This document shows, piece after piece, positions 30,998-41,098 of a stretch of 64,000 nt of DNA. The DNA lies in the NCBI RefSeq assembly GCF_001650345.1, contig NZ_LVHF01000018.1, positions 91,041 to 155,040 of the forward strand. Reading direction: 5' to 3'. Source of the DNA: Photobacterium jeanii (lineage in GTDB: Bacteria; Pseudomonadota; Gammaproteobacteria; Enterobacterales; Vibrionaceae). How positions within the stretch are numbered: position 1 is the stretch's first letter; every line of letters starts with the position of its first letter. The notes under the pieces were generated by a model, which saw only the letters and a program-made list of their open reading frames with translations, was not told the origin of the DNA and did no database searches. The translations under genes were made by a program, and so were the position numbers.

Positions 30998-33310
30998 ATG
31001 ACACCAATTATGCCACTACTAATAAAATTCTTAACTAAGATGTATCGGTCGGTTAGCTGTAAAACTTTAGTGATGCTCATCACTTTCTGTGGGATATTTT
31101 TTTCAATTAATCTACATGCTTCTGAGAGACCTAAAGTTGGCGTGGTGCTCGGCGGTGGTGGTGCGAAAGGTGCGGCACATATTGGCGTATTGCGCGCTTT
31201 AGAAGAGATGCAGATCCCGGTGGATTATATTGCAGGAACCAGCATGGGCGCTTATATCGGCGGTTTGTATGCCACCGGAATGAGCGCTGATGAAATCGAA
31301 GCCTTTTTGACCACGGTTGATTGGCAAGACGGTTATAAAGATCGGGTGGAACGCAGTGAGCGACGGATCCGTGATAAGCAAAAAGAAGACCGCTTCCAGA
31401 TCAATACCGATGTTGGATTTGAGCTCTGGCAGATCAAAGTGCCAAAAGGGTTTGTGCAAGGGCAAAACATGGCGCGAATTCTACGGGAAACGTCGGGCGG
31501 GATTGCTGCCCAAAGTAGCTTTGATAATTTACCTATCCCGTATCGTGCGATGGCGACCGACATTGAAAACCTGACCTCGGTTGAGCTGAAAAGCGGGGAT
31601 TTGGTGCAAGCAATGCAGGCGAGTATGTCTATCCCTGCGATATTGCCACCCATGGAGTTGGATGGAAAGTTGTTGGTCGATGGGGGCATAACCAACAATT
31701 TACCAGTGTCGGTAGTGAAAGCGATGGGCGCAGACATTGTTATCGCTGTTGATCTGAGTAATGAATTTAAAAAGCGCGATGAGCTGCAAACCTACTTTGC
31801 GGTGATGGATCAACTCACCGATTTTATGATCCACAAAAATACTACCCAGCAAATTGGCCTATTGTCGGATGCTGATATTTTGATCCAGCCGGATGTTAAA
31901 GGCATTTCAACAACAGATATGGGCAAAATGGGTGAGGCCAGCGACATAGGCTATCGTTCTACCCTCTCTTATCAGTCTCAGCTGGCTAAATTAGGTAATG
32001 CGGTGGATTTCCAACAGTATGTTGATAAAAAAACGCGTCAGCGTCGTAAGCTAGAGCGGGTTGATGAGTTGTATATCGATGAAATTCAGTTGGTGAATCA
32101 CTCTAACTTTTCTGATCGCGTGTTGCTCAACCACCTTAACCTCAAGAAAGGGGAAGATCTTGATACCGAGAAGTTAGAGCAAGGGGTACGTAATTTATAT
32201 GCCTTGGATCGCTTTGAACGGGTTGATTATCAAATCGTGAAGCAAGACGATAAAAATGTCGTGCAGGTGGATGTGCAAGAGAAGAGCTGGGGGCCAAATT
32301 ACCTTGATTTGCGCTTTGCATTGGAAGATGACTTTACCAATAACACTCGCTATTCGTTGGGGATGGCACTGAATGTTACTGGCTTGAGTGAAGCTGGCGC
32401 TGAGTGGCGTACCGAGCTTGAGTTTGGCTCGGATAAGCGCGCCAGTACCGAGCTTTATTTACCCTTCATTGATGAGCAAGAATTGTTTGGTTTGATTGGG
32501 GTAGAGTATCGCCTTGATAACCGTAACGCCTTACTCTTTACCAATACAGAGTTACCGGATGAGAATACGGTCGATCCTTCTCGATTTGAGACCTACACCT
32601 TTGATGCTTCTGTAGGGTGGCAGCCGACCTTATGGCAAGCGCTGAATCTTGGGTATCGCTATATTTATGGTACCTCTGAGTTAAAGACTCTGCCGAGTAA
32701 TATCGGTGATTCGAAGCGTCGAAGCCAAGAAGGGTATGCGCGCTATAGCTACGATACGCTGGATAATATTGATTTACCGACTCAGGGTAATTTCTTGGTG
32801 GCAGAGTTTGCGATATCTAGTGATAAGCAAGAAGTGAATATCGGCTCATTGCTTCAAGGAGAAGAAATCGCAACCAGCTTTGATCTTGTGTGGACGGGCG
32901 CTTATACCTTGGGTCGCCATACTTTCATGGGTAAAGCCGAATATGGTCGAATTAACTCTGAGTCACCTTTCCCTCTTGAACCCAAAGAACTAGGTGGTTT
33001 CTTGAACCTATCGGGTGCCCCTAAAGGGGTCATTGCCGCCAAAAATAAAATTTTCTCTGCTGCCATTTACCGCTATCGGATCATGGATAACGACTTTGGT
33101 TTGTTCCAATCACCTGTCTATGTTGGCGGCTCGTTAGAGTGGGGCGGCGTTTATAACAACAGTCATTTCGAGTTGAGTGAAATTCCAACTTATTATGCAG
33201 GCAGTATTTTCTCAGGGATCAGCACGCCAATTGGACCTCTTATTTTCGCCTATGGTCGAACTGAACAAAACTATTCATCTTTCTATGTTCAGTTTGGTAG
33301 TAAGTTTTAA
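30998..33310 (+). CDS. patatin-like phospholipase with POTRA and outer membrane barrel (PlpD-type)
   Basis: The 770-residue protein begins with a secretion signal; the Met at residue 15 (31040) gives a more normal signal peptide than the first ATG, and neither has a clear ribosome site. The patatin domain has the oxyanion loop GGGGAKGAAHIG, the serine motif GTSMG and the catalytic DGG of VDGGITNNLPV. A POTRA-like segment follows (VDELYIDEIQLVNHSNFSDR), then a C-terminal barrel of the BamA/TpsB type ending YVQFGSKF. This is the layout of type Vd autotransporters such as PlpD. It should hydrolyse phospholipids at or outside the outer membrane. No terminator with a T run is obvious after it. Confidence 0.9.
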   Translation: MTPIMPLLIKFLTKMYRSVSCKTLVMLITFCGIFFSINLHASERPKVGVVLGGGGAKGAAHIGVLRALEEMQIPVDYIAGTSMGAYIGGLYATGMSADEIEAFLTTVDWQDGYKDRVERSERRIRDKQKEDRFQINTDVGFELWQIKVPKGFVQGQNMARILRETSGGIAAQSSFDNLPIPYRAMATDIENLTSVELKSGDLVQAMQASMSIPAILPPMELDGKLLVDGGITNNLPVSVVKAMGADIVIAVDLSNEFKKRDELQTYFAVMDQLTDFMIHKNTTQQIGLLSDADILIQPDVKGISTTDMGKMGEASDIGYRSTLSYQSQLAKLGNAVDFQQYVDKKTRQRRKLERVDELYIDEIQLVNHSNFSDRVLLNHLNLKKGEDLDTEKLEQGVRNLYALDRFERVDYQIVKQDDKNVVQVDVQEKSWGPNYLDLRFALEDDFTNNTRYSLGMALNVTGLSEAGAEWRTELEFGSDKRASTELYLPFIDEQELFGLIGVEYRLDNRNALLFTNTELPDENTVDPSRFETYTFDASVGWQPTLWQALNLGYRYIYGTSELKTLPSNIGDSKRRSQEGYARYSYDTLDNIDLPTQGNFLVAEFAISSDKQEVNIGSLLQGEEIATSFDLVWTGAYTLGRHTFMGKAEYGRINSESPFPLEPKELGGFLNLSGAPKGVIAAKNKIFSAAIYRYRIMDNDFGLFQSPVYVGGSLEWGGVYNNSHFELSEIPTYYAGSIFSGISTPIGPLIFAYGRTEQNYSSFYVQFGSKF

Positions 33311-33452
33311 CTCAGTATTCTGACAGGATAGAAAGCCTGATCGGTATTAAGGTGAGCCGGCAGTGTTACTGCCGCTTACTATCAAATTTAAAAATTGTGA
33401 ATGTTGTAAAAGGTTGGTTATTTTTAAATTTTAGTTAACGGTGATATGCTTG

Positions 33453-33568
33453 AGAGACGGTTTTGGTCTCTTTTGGGTGTCTTTGAATCTGATTTACTAT
33501 ATCACGATACAAATAGCGTCATAGGGGGCCAGTCACTTCCAAGGATGTTTAGCCTGTTAAGGCTGAAC
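33453..33568 (+). promoter_or_regulatory. two hairpins in the acnB leader
   Basis: AGAGAC (33453-33458) pairs with GTCTCT (33466-33471) and is followed by a short T run. GTTTAGCC (33547-33554) pairs with GGCTGAAC (33561-33568), with one G-T pair, and ends about 6 bases before the ribosome site AGAGGA. The first resembles a weak attenuator; the second could limit ribosome access. Function is inferred only. Confidence 0.4.
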
Positions 33569-33588
33569 CAAAATAAGAGGAATATGTC

Positions 33589-36186
33589 GTGCTTGAAGCC
33601 TACCGTAAACACGTCGAAGAACGTGCTGCAGAAGGAGTTGTTCCTAAGCCTCTCGATGCTGAACAAGTTGCCGCGCTGGTGGAACTTGTTAAAAATCCAC
33701 CTGCGGGTGAAGAAGCCTTTCTGTTGGATCTCCTAGAAAATCGCATTCCCCCTGGTGTGGATGAAGCTGCTTATGTAAAAGCGGGCTTTTTGTCGGCAGT
33801 CACAAAAGGGGAGGCAAAGTCGCCGATTGTCTCTGCGGAAAAAGCGGCAGAGCTGCTGGGTACTATGCAAGGGGGTTACAACATTGAGCCGCTCATTGCG
33901 TTGCTTGATGATAACGCACTAGCGCCAATCGCGGTCAAAGCCCTATCCCATACCTTGCTAATGTTTGATGCTTTTTACGATGTGGAAGAAAAAGCCAAAG
34001 CGGGCAATGCTTTTGCTCAGCAAGTATTACAATCATGGGCCGATGCCGAATGGTTCCTCTCCAAGCCTGAACTGGCTGAAAAAATCACTCTAACTGTCTT
34101 TAAAGTGACAGGCGAAACCAATACCGATGATTTGTCGCCAGCGCCAGATGCGTGGTCACGCCCTGATATCCCACTTCACGCCCTTGCGATGCTAAAAAAT
34201 GAGCGTGAAGGTATTGAGCCAGAACAGCCGGGCGCAATTGGTCCAATCAAACAGATCGATGCACTAAAAGAAAAAGGTCACCAGCTAGTGTACGTTGGTG
34301 ATGTTGTTGGTACGGGGTCATCGCGTAAATCAGCAACCAACTCTGTGCTTTGGTTTATGGGTGATGACATCCCGAATGTACCAAACAAACGTGCGGGCGG
34401 TTATGTGCTCGGTGGTAAGATCGCGCCAATCTTCTTTAATACCATGGAAGATGCCGGTGCACTGCCAATCGAAGTCGATGTTACCGCGCTGAATATGGGT
34501 GACGTGATTGATGTTTACCCGTACAAAGGCGAAGTTCGTCGTCATGACAGCGATGAGCTAGTTTCGACTTTTGGTCTGAAAACCGATGTATTGATTGATG
34601 AAGTCCGTGCCGGTGGTCGTATTCCATTAATCATTGGTCGTGGGTTAACCGACCGTGCTCGTCAATCGTTAGGTTTGGCATCTTCAGAAGTGTTCCGTCG
34701 CCCTGTTGCGGTTGCTGATTCTGGCAAAGGCTACACTTTAGCGCAGAAAATGGTGGGTAAAGCCTGTGGCGTTGAAGGTATTCGCCCAGGGACTTACTGT
34801 GAGCCTAAGATGACCACAGTAGGCTCGCAAGACACCACTGGTCCTATGACCCGTGATGAGCTAAAAGATCTCGCGTGTCTAGGCTTCTCTGCGGAACTGA
34901 CGATGCAGTCGTTCTGTCATACCTCGGCTTATCCAAAACCTGTCGATGTGAATACCCACCATACTCTACCTGACTTCATTATGAACCGTGGTGGTGTTTC
35001 ACTGCGTCCGGGTGACGGTGTGATCCACTCATGGCTAAACCGTATGTTGCTTCCTGATACTGTGGGTACAGGTGGTGACTCGCATACGCGTTTCCCATTG
35101 GGGATCTCTTTCCCTGCAGGTTCTGGTTTGGTGGCGTTTGCTGCTGCGACTGGGGTAATGCCATTAGATATGCCTGAGTCAATCTTGGTTCGCTTTAAAG
35201 GCGAGATGCAAGAAGGGATCACCTTGCGTGATTTGGTTCATGCCATTCCGTATTACGCGATCCAACAAGGGCTTCTGACGGTTGAGAAAGCCGGTAAGAT
35301 CAACGAATTCTCTGGTCGAGTACTCGAGATTGAAGGGGTTGAGCACCTAACGGTTGAGCAAGCGTTTGAGCTTTCTGATGCATCTGCTGAGCGTAGTGCA
35401 GCGGGTTGTACCGTGAAGCTATCGCCAGAATCGATTGCCGAGTACCTTGAATCTAACATCGTAATGCTGAAGTGGATGATTGCCGAAGGTTACGGTGACC
35501 GTCGTACGATTGAACGTCGTGTTAGTGCGATGGAAGCTTGGTTGGCAAATCCTGAGTTGATGGAAGCCGATAGTGATGCCGAGTACGCGCATGTCATTGA
35601 AATCGATCTAGCTGAGATTAAAGAGCCAATCTTATGTGCGCCGAATGACCCTGATGATGCGCGTTTGCTATCGGATGTACAGGGCACTGAGATTGATGAA
35701 GTCTTCATTGGTTCGTGCATGACCAACATTGGTCATTTCCGTGCTGCGGGTAAGCTGCTTGAGAAATTTGGCGGTCAACTTGATACGCGCTTGTGGGTCG
35801 CACCACCAACCAAGATGGATAAAGATCAGCTAACCGAAGAAGGGTACTACGGTATCTTTGGACGTGCGGGTGTGCGTATTGAAACTCCTGGATGTTCACT
35901 CTGCATGGGTAACCAAGCGCGTGTTGCTGATAAAGCGACTGTAATGTCGACCTCAACCCGTAACTTCCCGAACCGTTTGGGTACTGGTGCTAATGTGTAT
36001 CTGTCATCGGCAGAGCTGGCAGCAGTGGGTGCTATCTTGGGTCGAATTCCAACCAAGGAAGAGTACCTTGAGTACGCGAAGCAGATTGATGCGACCGCAG
36101 CTGATACTTATCGTTACCTCAACTTCCACCGTATGGAGTCATACACCAAGAAAGCGGATGACGTGATTGTCCAAACTACGGTGTAA
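33589..36186 (+). CDS. acnB: aconitate hydratase B
   Basis: AcnB isomerises citrate to isocitrate in the TCA cycle and also handles 2-methylisocitrate. The 865-residue product matches the AcnB family length and domain order, with the HEAT-like domain first ([20 protein letters not shown]). The [4Fe-4S] cysteines lie in [15 protein letters not shown] and [15 protein letters not shown]. The start is a GTG, preceded by AAGAGGA at seven bases, and the start peptide matches E. coli AcnB. A strong terminator follows. It lies between a phospholipase gene and the glycerate cassette and appears to be monocistronic. Confidence 0.99.
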   Translation: MLEAYRKHVEERAAEGVVPKPLDAEQVAALVELVKNPPAGEEAFLLDLLENRIPPGVDEAAYVKAGFLSAVTKGEAKSPIVSAEKAAELLGTMQGGYNIEPLIALLDDNALAPIAVKALSHTLLMFDAFYDVEEKAKAGNAFAQQVLQSWADAEWFLSKPELAEKITLTVFKVTGETNTDDLSPAPDAWSRPDIPLHALAMLKNEREGIEPEQPGAIGPIKQIDALKEKGHQLVYVGDVVGTGSSRKSATNSVLWFMGDDIPNVPNKRAGGYVLGGKIAPIFFNTMEDAGALPIEVDVTALNMGDVIDVYPYKGEVRRHDSDELVSTFGLKTDVLIDEVRAGGRIPLIIGRGLTDRARQSLGLASSEVFRRPVAVADSGKGYTLAQKMVGKACGVEGIRPGTYCEPKMTTVGSQDTTGPMTRDELKDLACLGFSAELTMQSFCHTSAYPKPVDVNTHHTLPDFIMNRGGVSLRPGDGVIHSWLNRMLLPDTVGTGGDSHTRFPLGISFPAGSGLVAFAAATGVMPLDMPESILVRFKGEMQEGITLRDLVHAIPYYAIQQGLLTVEKAGKINEFSGRVLEIEGVEHLTVEQAFELSDASAERSAAGCTVKLSPESIAEYLESNIVMLKWMIAEGYGDRRTIERRVSAMEAWLANPELMEADSDAEYAHVIEIDLAEIKEPILCAPNDPDDARLLSDVQGTEIDEVFIGSCMTNIGHFRAAGKLLEKFGGQLDTRLWVAPPTKMDKDQLTEEGYYGIFGRAGVRIETPGCSLCMGNQARVADKATVMSTSTRNFPNRLGTGANVYLSSAELAAVGAILGRIPTKEEYLEYAKQIDATAADTYRYLNFHRMESYTKKADDVIVQTTV

Positions 36187-36212
36187 CCCAGTTTCCAACT
36201 ATTGATAAAAAC

Positions 36213-36240
36213 AAAGCCCTCATAAAAATGAGGGCTTTTT
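36213..36240 (+). terminator. acnB terminator
   Basis: Perfect 11-bp stem AAAGCCCTCAT / ATGAGGGCTTT around AAAA with a T tract, 26 bases after the acnB stop. Confidence 0.93.
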
Positions 36241-36340
36241 GTTGTTGAAGATCTTGGTCTTCATTTCTTTCTTTTTGCTTCTACTTCTACACTAACGTGT
36301 TCAATGTTGTTGTGTTTAAATCTAGCGGATGCCATTTGAT

Positions 36341-37483
36341 TTATTTATTGAGTAGACCCAGTTTTAGGACACGCGCCACATTGGCTGATGCAAGTTCCAC
36401 ATTCACTGCAGCATCGCGTAACGCTTCTTCAAGCGATACCGAACGTGGCACCACACTAAATACTGCATCGATACCGTGGTCGTGAACCACATGGCAATCA
36501 TTCGATAAGCAGCCTGCAATGCCAACGACTGGGATATCAAACCCTTTCGCGGTACGTGCGACACCAATTGGGGTCTTACCGTGAATGGTTTGGCTATCGA
36601 TACGACCTTCACCTGTGATCACCAAATCCGCATCGGCAAGCTGAGCTTTAAGATCGACCGCATCCATCACAATATCAATGCCTGGGCGTAGCTCAGCAGA
36701 CAGAAGACCAAGCAGTGCGGCACCTAAACCACCAGCAGCACCTGCACCAGCCATGTCTTTAACATCTTTATCCAGTTGGCTTTTGATCACCTCAGCATAA
36801 TGCGCCAAGTTAGCATCAAGCTGCTCAACCATTGCTGGTGTTGCCCCTTTTTGCGGGCCAAAGACATGAGATGCGCCTTTTGGTCCGCATAATGGGTTAT
36901 CCACATCACACGCAACTTCTAACCTAATCGTCGCCAAGCGTGGGTCGATGTTTGCCATGTTGATGCTAGCAAGGCGCGCTAAAGCGCCACCGCCGTAGCC
37001 AATTTCCTTGCCTTCGCTATCAAGCAATTGAATGCCCAATGCTTGCGCCATACCAATACCACCGTCGTTGGTGGCACTGCCGCCAATACCTACGATGATG
37101 TGATTTACACCACGGTCCAGTGCGGCTTTGATCAGCTCACCTGTGCCATAAGTGGTGGTTTGTAGTGGATTACGCTGTTCGCTTGGGACTAGGTGTAAAC
37201 CCGATGCCGCTGCCATTTCAATGATCGCGGTTTTGTCATCGCCCATCAGGCCGTAAAAGCCTTCAACTTGTTCGCCCAAAGGGCCGGTCACACGGCAATT
37301 TACAATGTGACCTTGGGTTGCATCGACTAGAGACTGCACAGTACCTTCACCACCGTCTGCCATTGGCAGCTTGTGGTATTCCGCATCAGGTAGCACCTGA
37401 CGGAAGCCGTTTTCAATCGCGGTTGCGACTTCCATTGCCGATAGGCTTTCTTTGTATGAGTCTGGAGCGATAACAATTTTCAT
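36341..37483 (-). CDS. garK: glycerate kinase (GarK/GlxK family)
   Basis: The enzyme phosphorylates D-glycerate with ATP; family members produce 2-phosphoglycerate. The 380-residue product starts MKIVIAPDSYKESLSAMEVA and has the conserved segments LPMADGGEGTVQSLVDAT, VGIGGSATNDGGIGMAQALG and VITGEGRIDSQT. It starts 12 bases after the stop of the permease gene, so the two form an operon. With the upstream regulator this makes a glycerate uptake and use cassette. Whether glycerate comes from outside or from glucarate/galactarate breakdown cannot be told, since no dehydratase or aldolase genes are in the window. Confidence 0.93.
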   Translation of the reverse strand: MKIVIAPDSYKESLSAMEVATAIENGFRQVLPDAEYHKLPMADGGEGTVQSLVDATQGHIVNCRVTGPLGEQVEGFYGLMGDDKTAIIEMAAASGLHLVPSEQRNPLQTTTYGTGELIKAALDRGVNHIIVGIGGSATNDGGIGMAQALGIQLLDSEGKEIGYGGGALARLASINMANIDPRLATIRLEVACDVDNPLCGPKGASHVFGPQKGATPAMVEQLDANLAHYAEVIKSQLDKDVKDMAGAGAAGGLGAALLGLLSAELRPGIDIVMDAVDLKAQLADADLVITGEGRIDSQTIHGKTPIGVARTAKGFDIPVVGIAGCLSNDCHVVHDHGIDAVFSVVPRSVSLEEALRDAAVNVELASANVARVLKLGLLNK

Positions 37484-37495
37484 AGGTAATAAGCC

Positions 37496-38761
37496 TTAAA
37501 CGAAGAAACCAAATACACCGAAGATAAGGGTAGATACCACCGCAATCATCAGACCAACTGCTGACTCGTATGGGATCAATTTGAGACGTTCTTTAATGTC
37601 CATGTGCACGGCACCACCGGTTGCGTGGAAGAAGCTTCCGTGTGGCATGTGGTCAAGAACCGTTGCACCGGCGTGGATCATGGCAGCACCTGCTAGCGCT
37701 GGCACACCCAGTTCAAGAATAGTGTGGCTAAAGACACTTGCTGCGACTGCTGTACCTGCTGTGGTTGAAGCGGTTGCCAGTGACATCATGGCACCTGAAA
37801 TTGGTGCTAATAAGTAAGAAGGTAGACCTGATGCGGTAAGTACATCAATCAAGCCTGCTTTTAGGCCCGAGTTAGCAATAATGCCTGCTAAAGTACCTGT
37901 ACCCAGTAGCATTACCGCAACTGGCGCCATACGGTTTAGACCGGAAACTGCAAAGTGGTTAGCATCGCGGAAGCGACCCATAACAACCGCACCCAGTAGA
38001 CCACCTAGTGGTAGGGCGATCAGTGGATCAACGTTAATACCTGCAATCGGGCGTAAAGCCAGTAGGGCAATGGCAACCAATGGCGCCACAATCGCGTGCG
38101 TAAATTTTGGTAGGCGACTGTGATCTACACTGACTACTTCGTGCGCTTGTACTTTGCTGCCTTTATTCACCAGCTTTTTCGCAAGGAAGTAGGCGAAAGC
38201 CATACCGCATAAACCTGGGATCACACCAGCTGCCATCACAGACGTCAGTGGAACGTTGAAGGCATCAGAAGCTGCGATAGCATTTGGGTTTGGTGACATA
38301 ACGTTACCGGCTTTACCACCACCGATCATCGCTAGCAGAATCGCCATTTTAGATAGGTCTGCGCGGTGCGCAATCGCCAGTGCAATCGGTGCAACTGTGA
38401 TAACCGCCACGTCAACAAAGACACCCACCGAGGTTAGGATCATAGTGGCGACGGCGAGCGCCAGCAGGGCGCGAGTCTCACCGACTTTTTTCACTATGGT
38501 TTCTGCAATCGATGTTGCAGCACCTGATTCAATCAACACGCCAGCTAGCACACCTGCAGCCAAAATACGTAGTACAGCCGTCACAATGCCTTGCGCCCCG
38601 CCAATCATCAGGCCAACGGTGTCAGTTAGTGATACACCACCGACAATACCACCCACAAGGGCACCAATAATCATGCCGTAAGCTGGCGGCACTTTGCGGA
38701 GGATAAGAGTAATAGCAACAATTAAAGCGGCGAGTGCGCCGAGGGTGGATACTTCGATCAT
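37496..38761 (-). CDS. GntP-family permease, probable D-glycerate transporter
   Basis: A gluconate:proton symporter family permease with about 12 membrane segments and 421 residues from the chosen ATG. The start at 38761 (MIEVSTLGALAALIVAI) fits the family; an in-frame ATG six codons upstream is possible. Conserved GntP features include GGGKAGNVMSPNPNAIAASD and the C-terminal AGATVLDHMPHGSFFHATGG. Its tight coupling to a glycerate kinase points to glycerate as substrate, though gluconate or another sugar acid is possible. A 13-bp dyad lies 148 bases upstream. Confidence 0.88.
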   Translation of the reverse strand: MIEVSTLGALAALIVAITLILRKVPPAYGMIIGALVGGIVGGVSLTDTVGLMIGGAQGIVTAVLRILAAGVLAGVLIESGAATSIAETIVKKVGETRALLALAVATMILTSVGVFVDVAVITVAPIALAIAHRADLSKMAILLAMIGGGKAGNVMSPNPNAIAASDAFNVPLTSVMAAGVIPGLCGMAFAYFLAKKLVNKGSKVQAHEVVSVDHSRLPKFTHAIVAPLVAIALLALRPIAGINVDPLIALPLGGLLGAVVMGRFRDANHFAVSGLNRMAPVAVMLLGTGTLAGIIANSGLKAGLIDVLTASGLPSYLLAPISGAMMSLATASTTAGTAVAASVFSHTILELGVPALAGAAMIHAGATVLDHMPHGSFFHATGGAVHMDIKERLKLIPYESAVGLMIAVVSTLIFGVFGFFV

Positions 38762-38908
38762 GGTGATGCGTCCATACAAAAGCGATCAGGTACGTGCCTA
38801 TCGCGGTTTTAATTTAAAAAGGTAGAGAGGTTTTAGTGGGGGCTACTGTACTGATTCTTGTGAGGAGATGCTTTGGGCGAGCGACCAAATAACATTGAAA
38901 GCAAAAAG

Positions 38909-38938
38909 CTGTATTTTGTGCGTTTGCACAAAATACAG
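38909..38938. promoter_or_regulatory. perfect 13-bp dyad between cdaR and the permease gene
   Basis: CTGTATTTTGTGC and GCACAAAATACAG are exact complements around a GTTT loop, starting four bases beyond the cdaR stop. On the minus strand it is followed by CTTTTTGC, so it could terminate cdaR. It could equally be an operator for the permease-kinase operon, with core TTTTGTGC / GCACAAAA. Confidence 0.75.
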
Positions 38939-38942
38939 GAAA

Positions 38943-40085
38943 TTAACTGTGATTGAGTACGGCTAAGTACAAGCGGGTCTTGTCTGCTATATTGTTGAAA
39001 TTTAAAGATGTTTCTTGTTCTATTTTTTCAAGCCGATAACGCAGCGTATTTCTGTGAATATGGAGTTGTTGACATGTTTGCGCTAAATCACAATTTTGAA
39101 CAAAAAATGTCTTCAGTGTTTTGAATAATATGCCACGTGGATCATTAGCGCGTAATTTTGTTAATGGCGCACAAAGTTGCTCATGACGCCATGCTTCGTG
39201 TTTTAATCCGCTCAGCAACACGGGCAGCAGGTGGTCGTGGTAAAAGAGCAAGCTGTCATCGCTGATATTGGCTTCAAGGGTCGCTTGGGCGGTGAGGTAA
39301 GATTTTGCTAAACCATCAAGGGTGGGAAAGTAGCCGCCCATAGCAATTTGCAGGGTAAAGCTGCCGTCTTTAGCGGCGCGTTTCATCAGCTTTTGAGCGC
39401 GTTTGAGTTCATCGCTATGGAGCCACTCACCGTTTACTAAGGTGATGGGTTTAAGCACCACAATTTCGTTGTGCGATACCGATACTATCCCCACCAAGTT
39501 ATTCCGCTCAGGGTACTCCAAAAGGTGAACTACCCGCTGTAAATATTCTAGAGATAACTGCTCGCCTTGGGTTGGCAACACTTTGACAACAGCTGCAATT
39601 CGGGGTTGGCTAAGATCGAGATCTAACCGCTCAGCGATGTTGGTCAGTTGATTTTCGTTTAATTCGCTCCCTTTGATCAACTGCAGCACGAGTTCTTCGC
39701 GGTGGCGTTTATCCCACTGAATTTGTGACATGAGTGCCGCCTGCTCGACGATCAATTCTGCGGTCATTTTTACGAGCTCACCAAAACTGCGCACTTGCTC
39801 TGGTACCCCAGAGATACCAATGACACCGATTACCTCTTGATGAAACAAGATAGGTAGGTTGATCCCTGGTTTGACCCCTTTGAGTTGATTGGCGGTCGCC
39901 TGATCGATTTCAACCACTCGGTTATCGTTAATCGCTAAGATCGCCCCATCGTGGCGTTGATTGATCCGTGCGGGATCGCCTGAGCCAATGATCCTGCCTT
40001 GTTCGTTCATCACATTGATCGAATAAGGGATGATTTTCATGGTGCGTTCGATGATTTGGCGCGCAATAGTGGCATTGAGTTGCAT
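38943..40085 (-). CDS. cdaR: CdaR/SdaR-type sugar diacid (glycerate) regulator
   Basis: CdaR activates genes for glucarate, galactarate and glycerate use in E. coli. The 380-residue product has an N-terminal diacid-recognition domain ([20 protein letters not shown], then [18 protein letters not shown]) and a C-terminal PucR-type helix-turn-helix ([20 protein letters not shown]). It lies upstream of, and in line with, the permease and glycerate kinase genes, which are its likely targets. It is divergent from yacL with 70 bases between the starts. Confidence 0.93.
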   Translation of the reverse strand: MQLNATIARQIIERTMKIIPYSINVMNEQGRIIGSGDPARINQRHDGAILAINDNRVVEIDQATANQLKGVKPGINLPILFHQEVIGVIGISGVPEQVRSFGELVKMTAELIVEQAALMSQIQWDKRHREELVLQLIKGSELNENQLTNIAERLDLDLSQPRIAAVVKVLPTQGEQLSLEYLQRVVHLLEYPERNNLVGIVSVSHNEIVVLKPITLVNGEWLHSDELKRAQKLMKRAAKDGSFTLQIAMGGYFPTLDGLAKSYLTAQATLEANISDDSLLFYHDHLLPVLLSGLKHEAWRHEQLCAPLTKLRANDPRGILFKTLKTFFVQNCDLAQTCQQLHIHRNTLRYRLEKIEQETSLNFNNIADKTRLYLAVLNHS

Positions 40086-40155
40086 TCTTTGCGGATATCC
40101 TGAAAATGTGCCAGCGAGAGTTCTATTGTACGCATGGTTAACGAAGAGGGTAGCG

Positions 40156-40524
40156 ATGGACTACGAATTTAAAAAAAATACCTTGGAAGGCAGTTATCAT
40201 GCGATCTTTTCCATGGGTCACGAAGCACTAGGACGCTGGTTGGTGGAAGAAGTCGGGAAAGACTTTGCCAAAATGGATCTGGTCGTGGCGCAAATTAGTG
40301 CATTGAAAAATAGCCCCCAAGAATGGCGCTTGATTGGTGATGAGTTGACTTTGAGCCTGCAAGATAACGAAGCTTTGATTCAGGCTAACTTCTTGTTTTC
40401 AGAAGATGATAATGAGCTAGAAGAAGATCTCCATCTGTATGATGAGGAGAGTATCGCGGTGTGCGGGATCGAAGATTTCAGCCAAGTGCTGGACGCGTGG
40501 CGCGCTTTTGTGACCCGTTTTTGA
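40156..40524 (+). CDS. yacL: UPF0231 family protein YacL
   Basis: A 122-residue, acidic, cytosolic protein of unknown function. It starts [20 protein letters not shown], typical for the UPF0231 family; I chose this ATG over the longer open frame, which would overlap cdaR. In E. coli the homologue lies downstream of acnB, and the same neighbourhood is kept here with the glycerate cassette inserted between. No catalytic motif is visible. A strong terminator follows. Confidence 0.92.
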   Translation: MDYEFKKNTLEGSYHAIFSMGHEALGRWLVEEVGKDFAKMDLVVAQISALKNSPQEWRLIGDELTLSLQDNEALIQANFLFSEDDNELEEDLHLYDEESIAVCGIEDFSQVLDAWRAFVTRF

Positions 40525-40569
40525 GCATTGCATATCACCCGCATAAAAATGCATGATTTTAGTGAAATG

Positions 40570-40596
40570 GCCGCACCTTTTTGGTGCGGCTTTTTT
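40570..40596 (+). terminator. yacL terminator, overlapping an NtrC-site-like core
   Basis: Perfect 8-bp stem GCCGCACC / GGTGCGGC with a five-T loop and a six-T tail. The inner part GCACC-N5-GGTGC (40573-40587) has the arms and spacing of the NtrC enhancer consensus. Confidence 0.93.
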
Positions 40597-40611
40597 GTGC
40601 CTGACGTTTGA

Positions 40612-41070
<459 letters not shown>

Positions 41071-41098
41071 ATTTTTGCGGTGATTAGGGGATAGAACC

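Noticed and set aside
33359..33373. GGCAGT-GTT-ACTGCC hairpin after the patatin gene as its terminator
   Set aside because: Short stem and no T tract follow on either strand, so I do not call a terminator.
33446..33736. 96-codon open frame before acnB
   Set aside because: It overlaps the acnB start by 148 bases in another frame and has no ribosome site or family likeness.
38256..38681. 141-codon plus-strand frame inside the permease gene
   Set aside because: Antisense shadow of a membrane protein with no stop bias; low-complexity Ala/Thr/Ile product.
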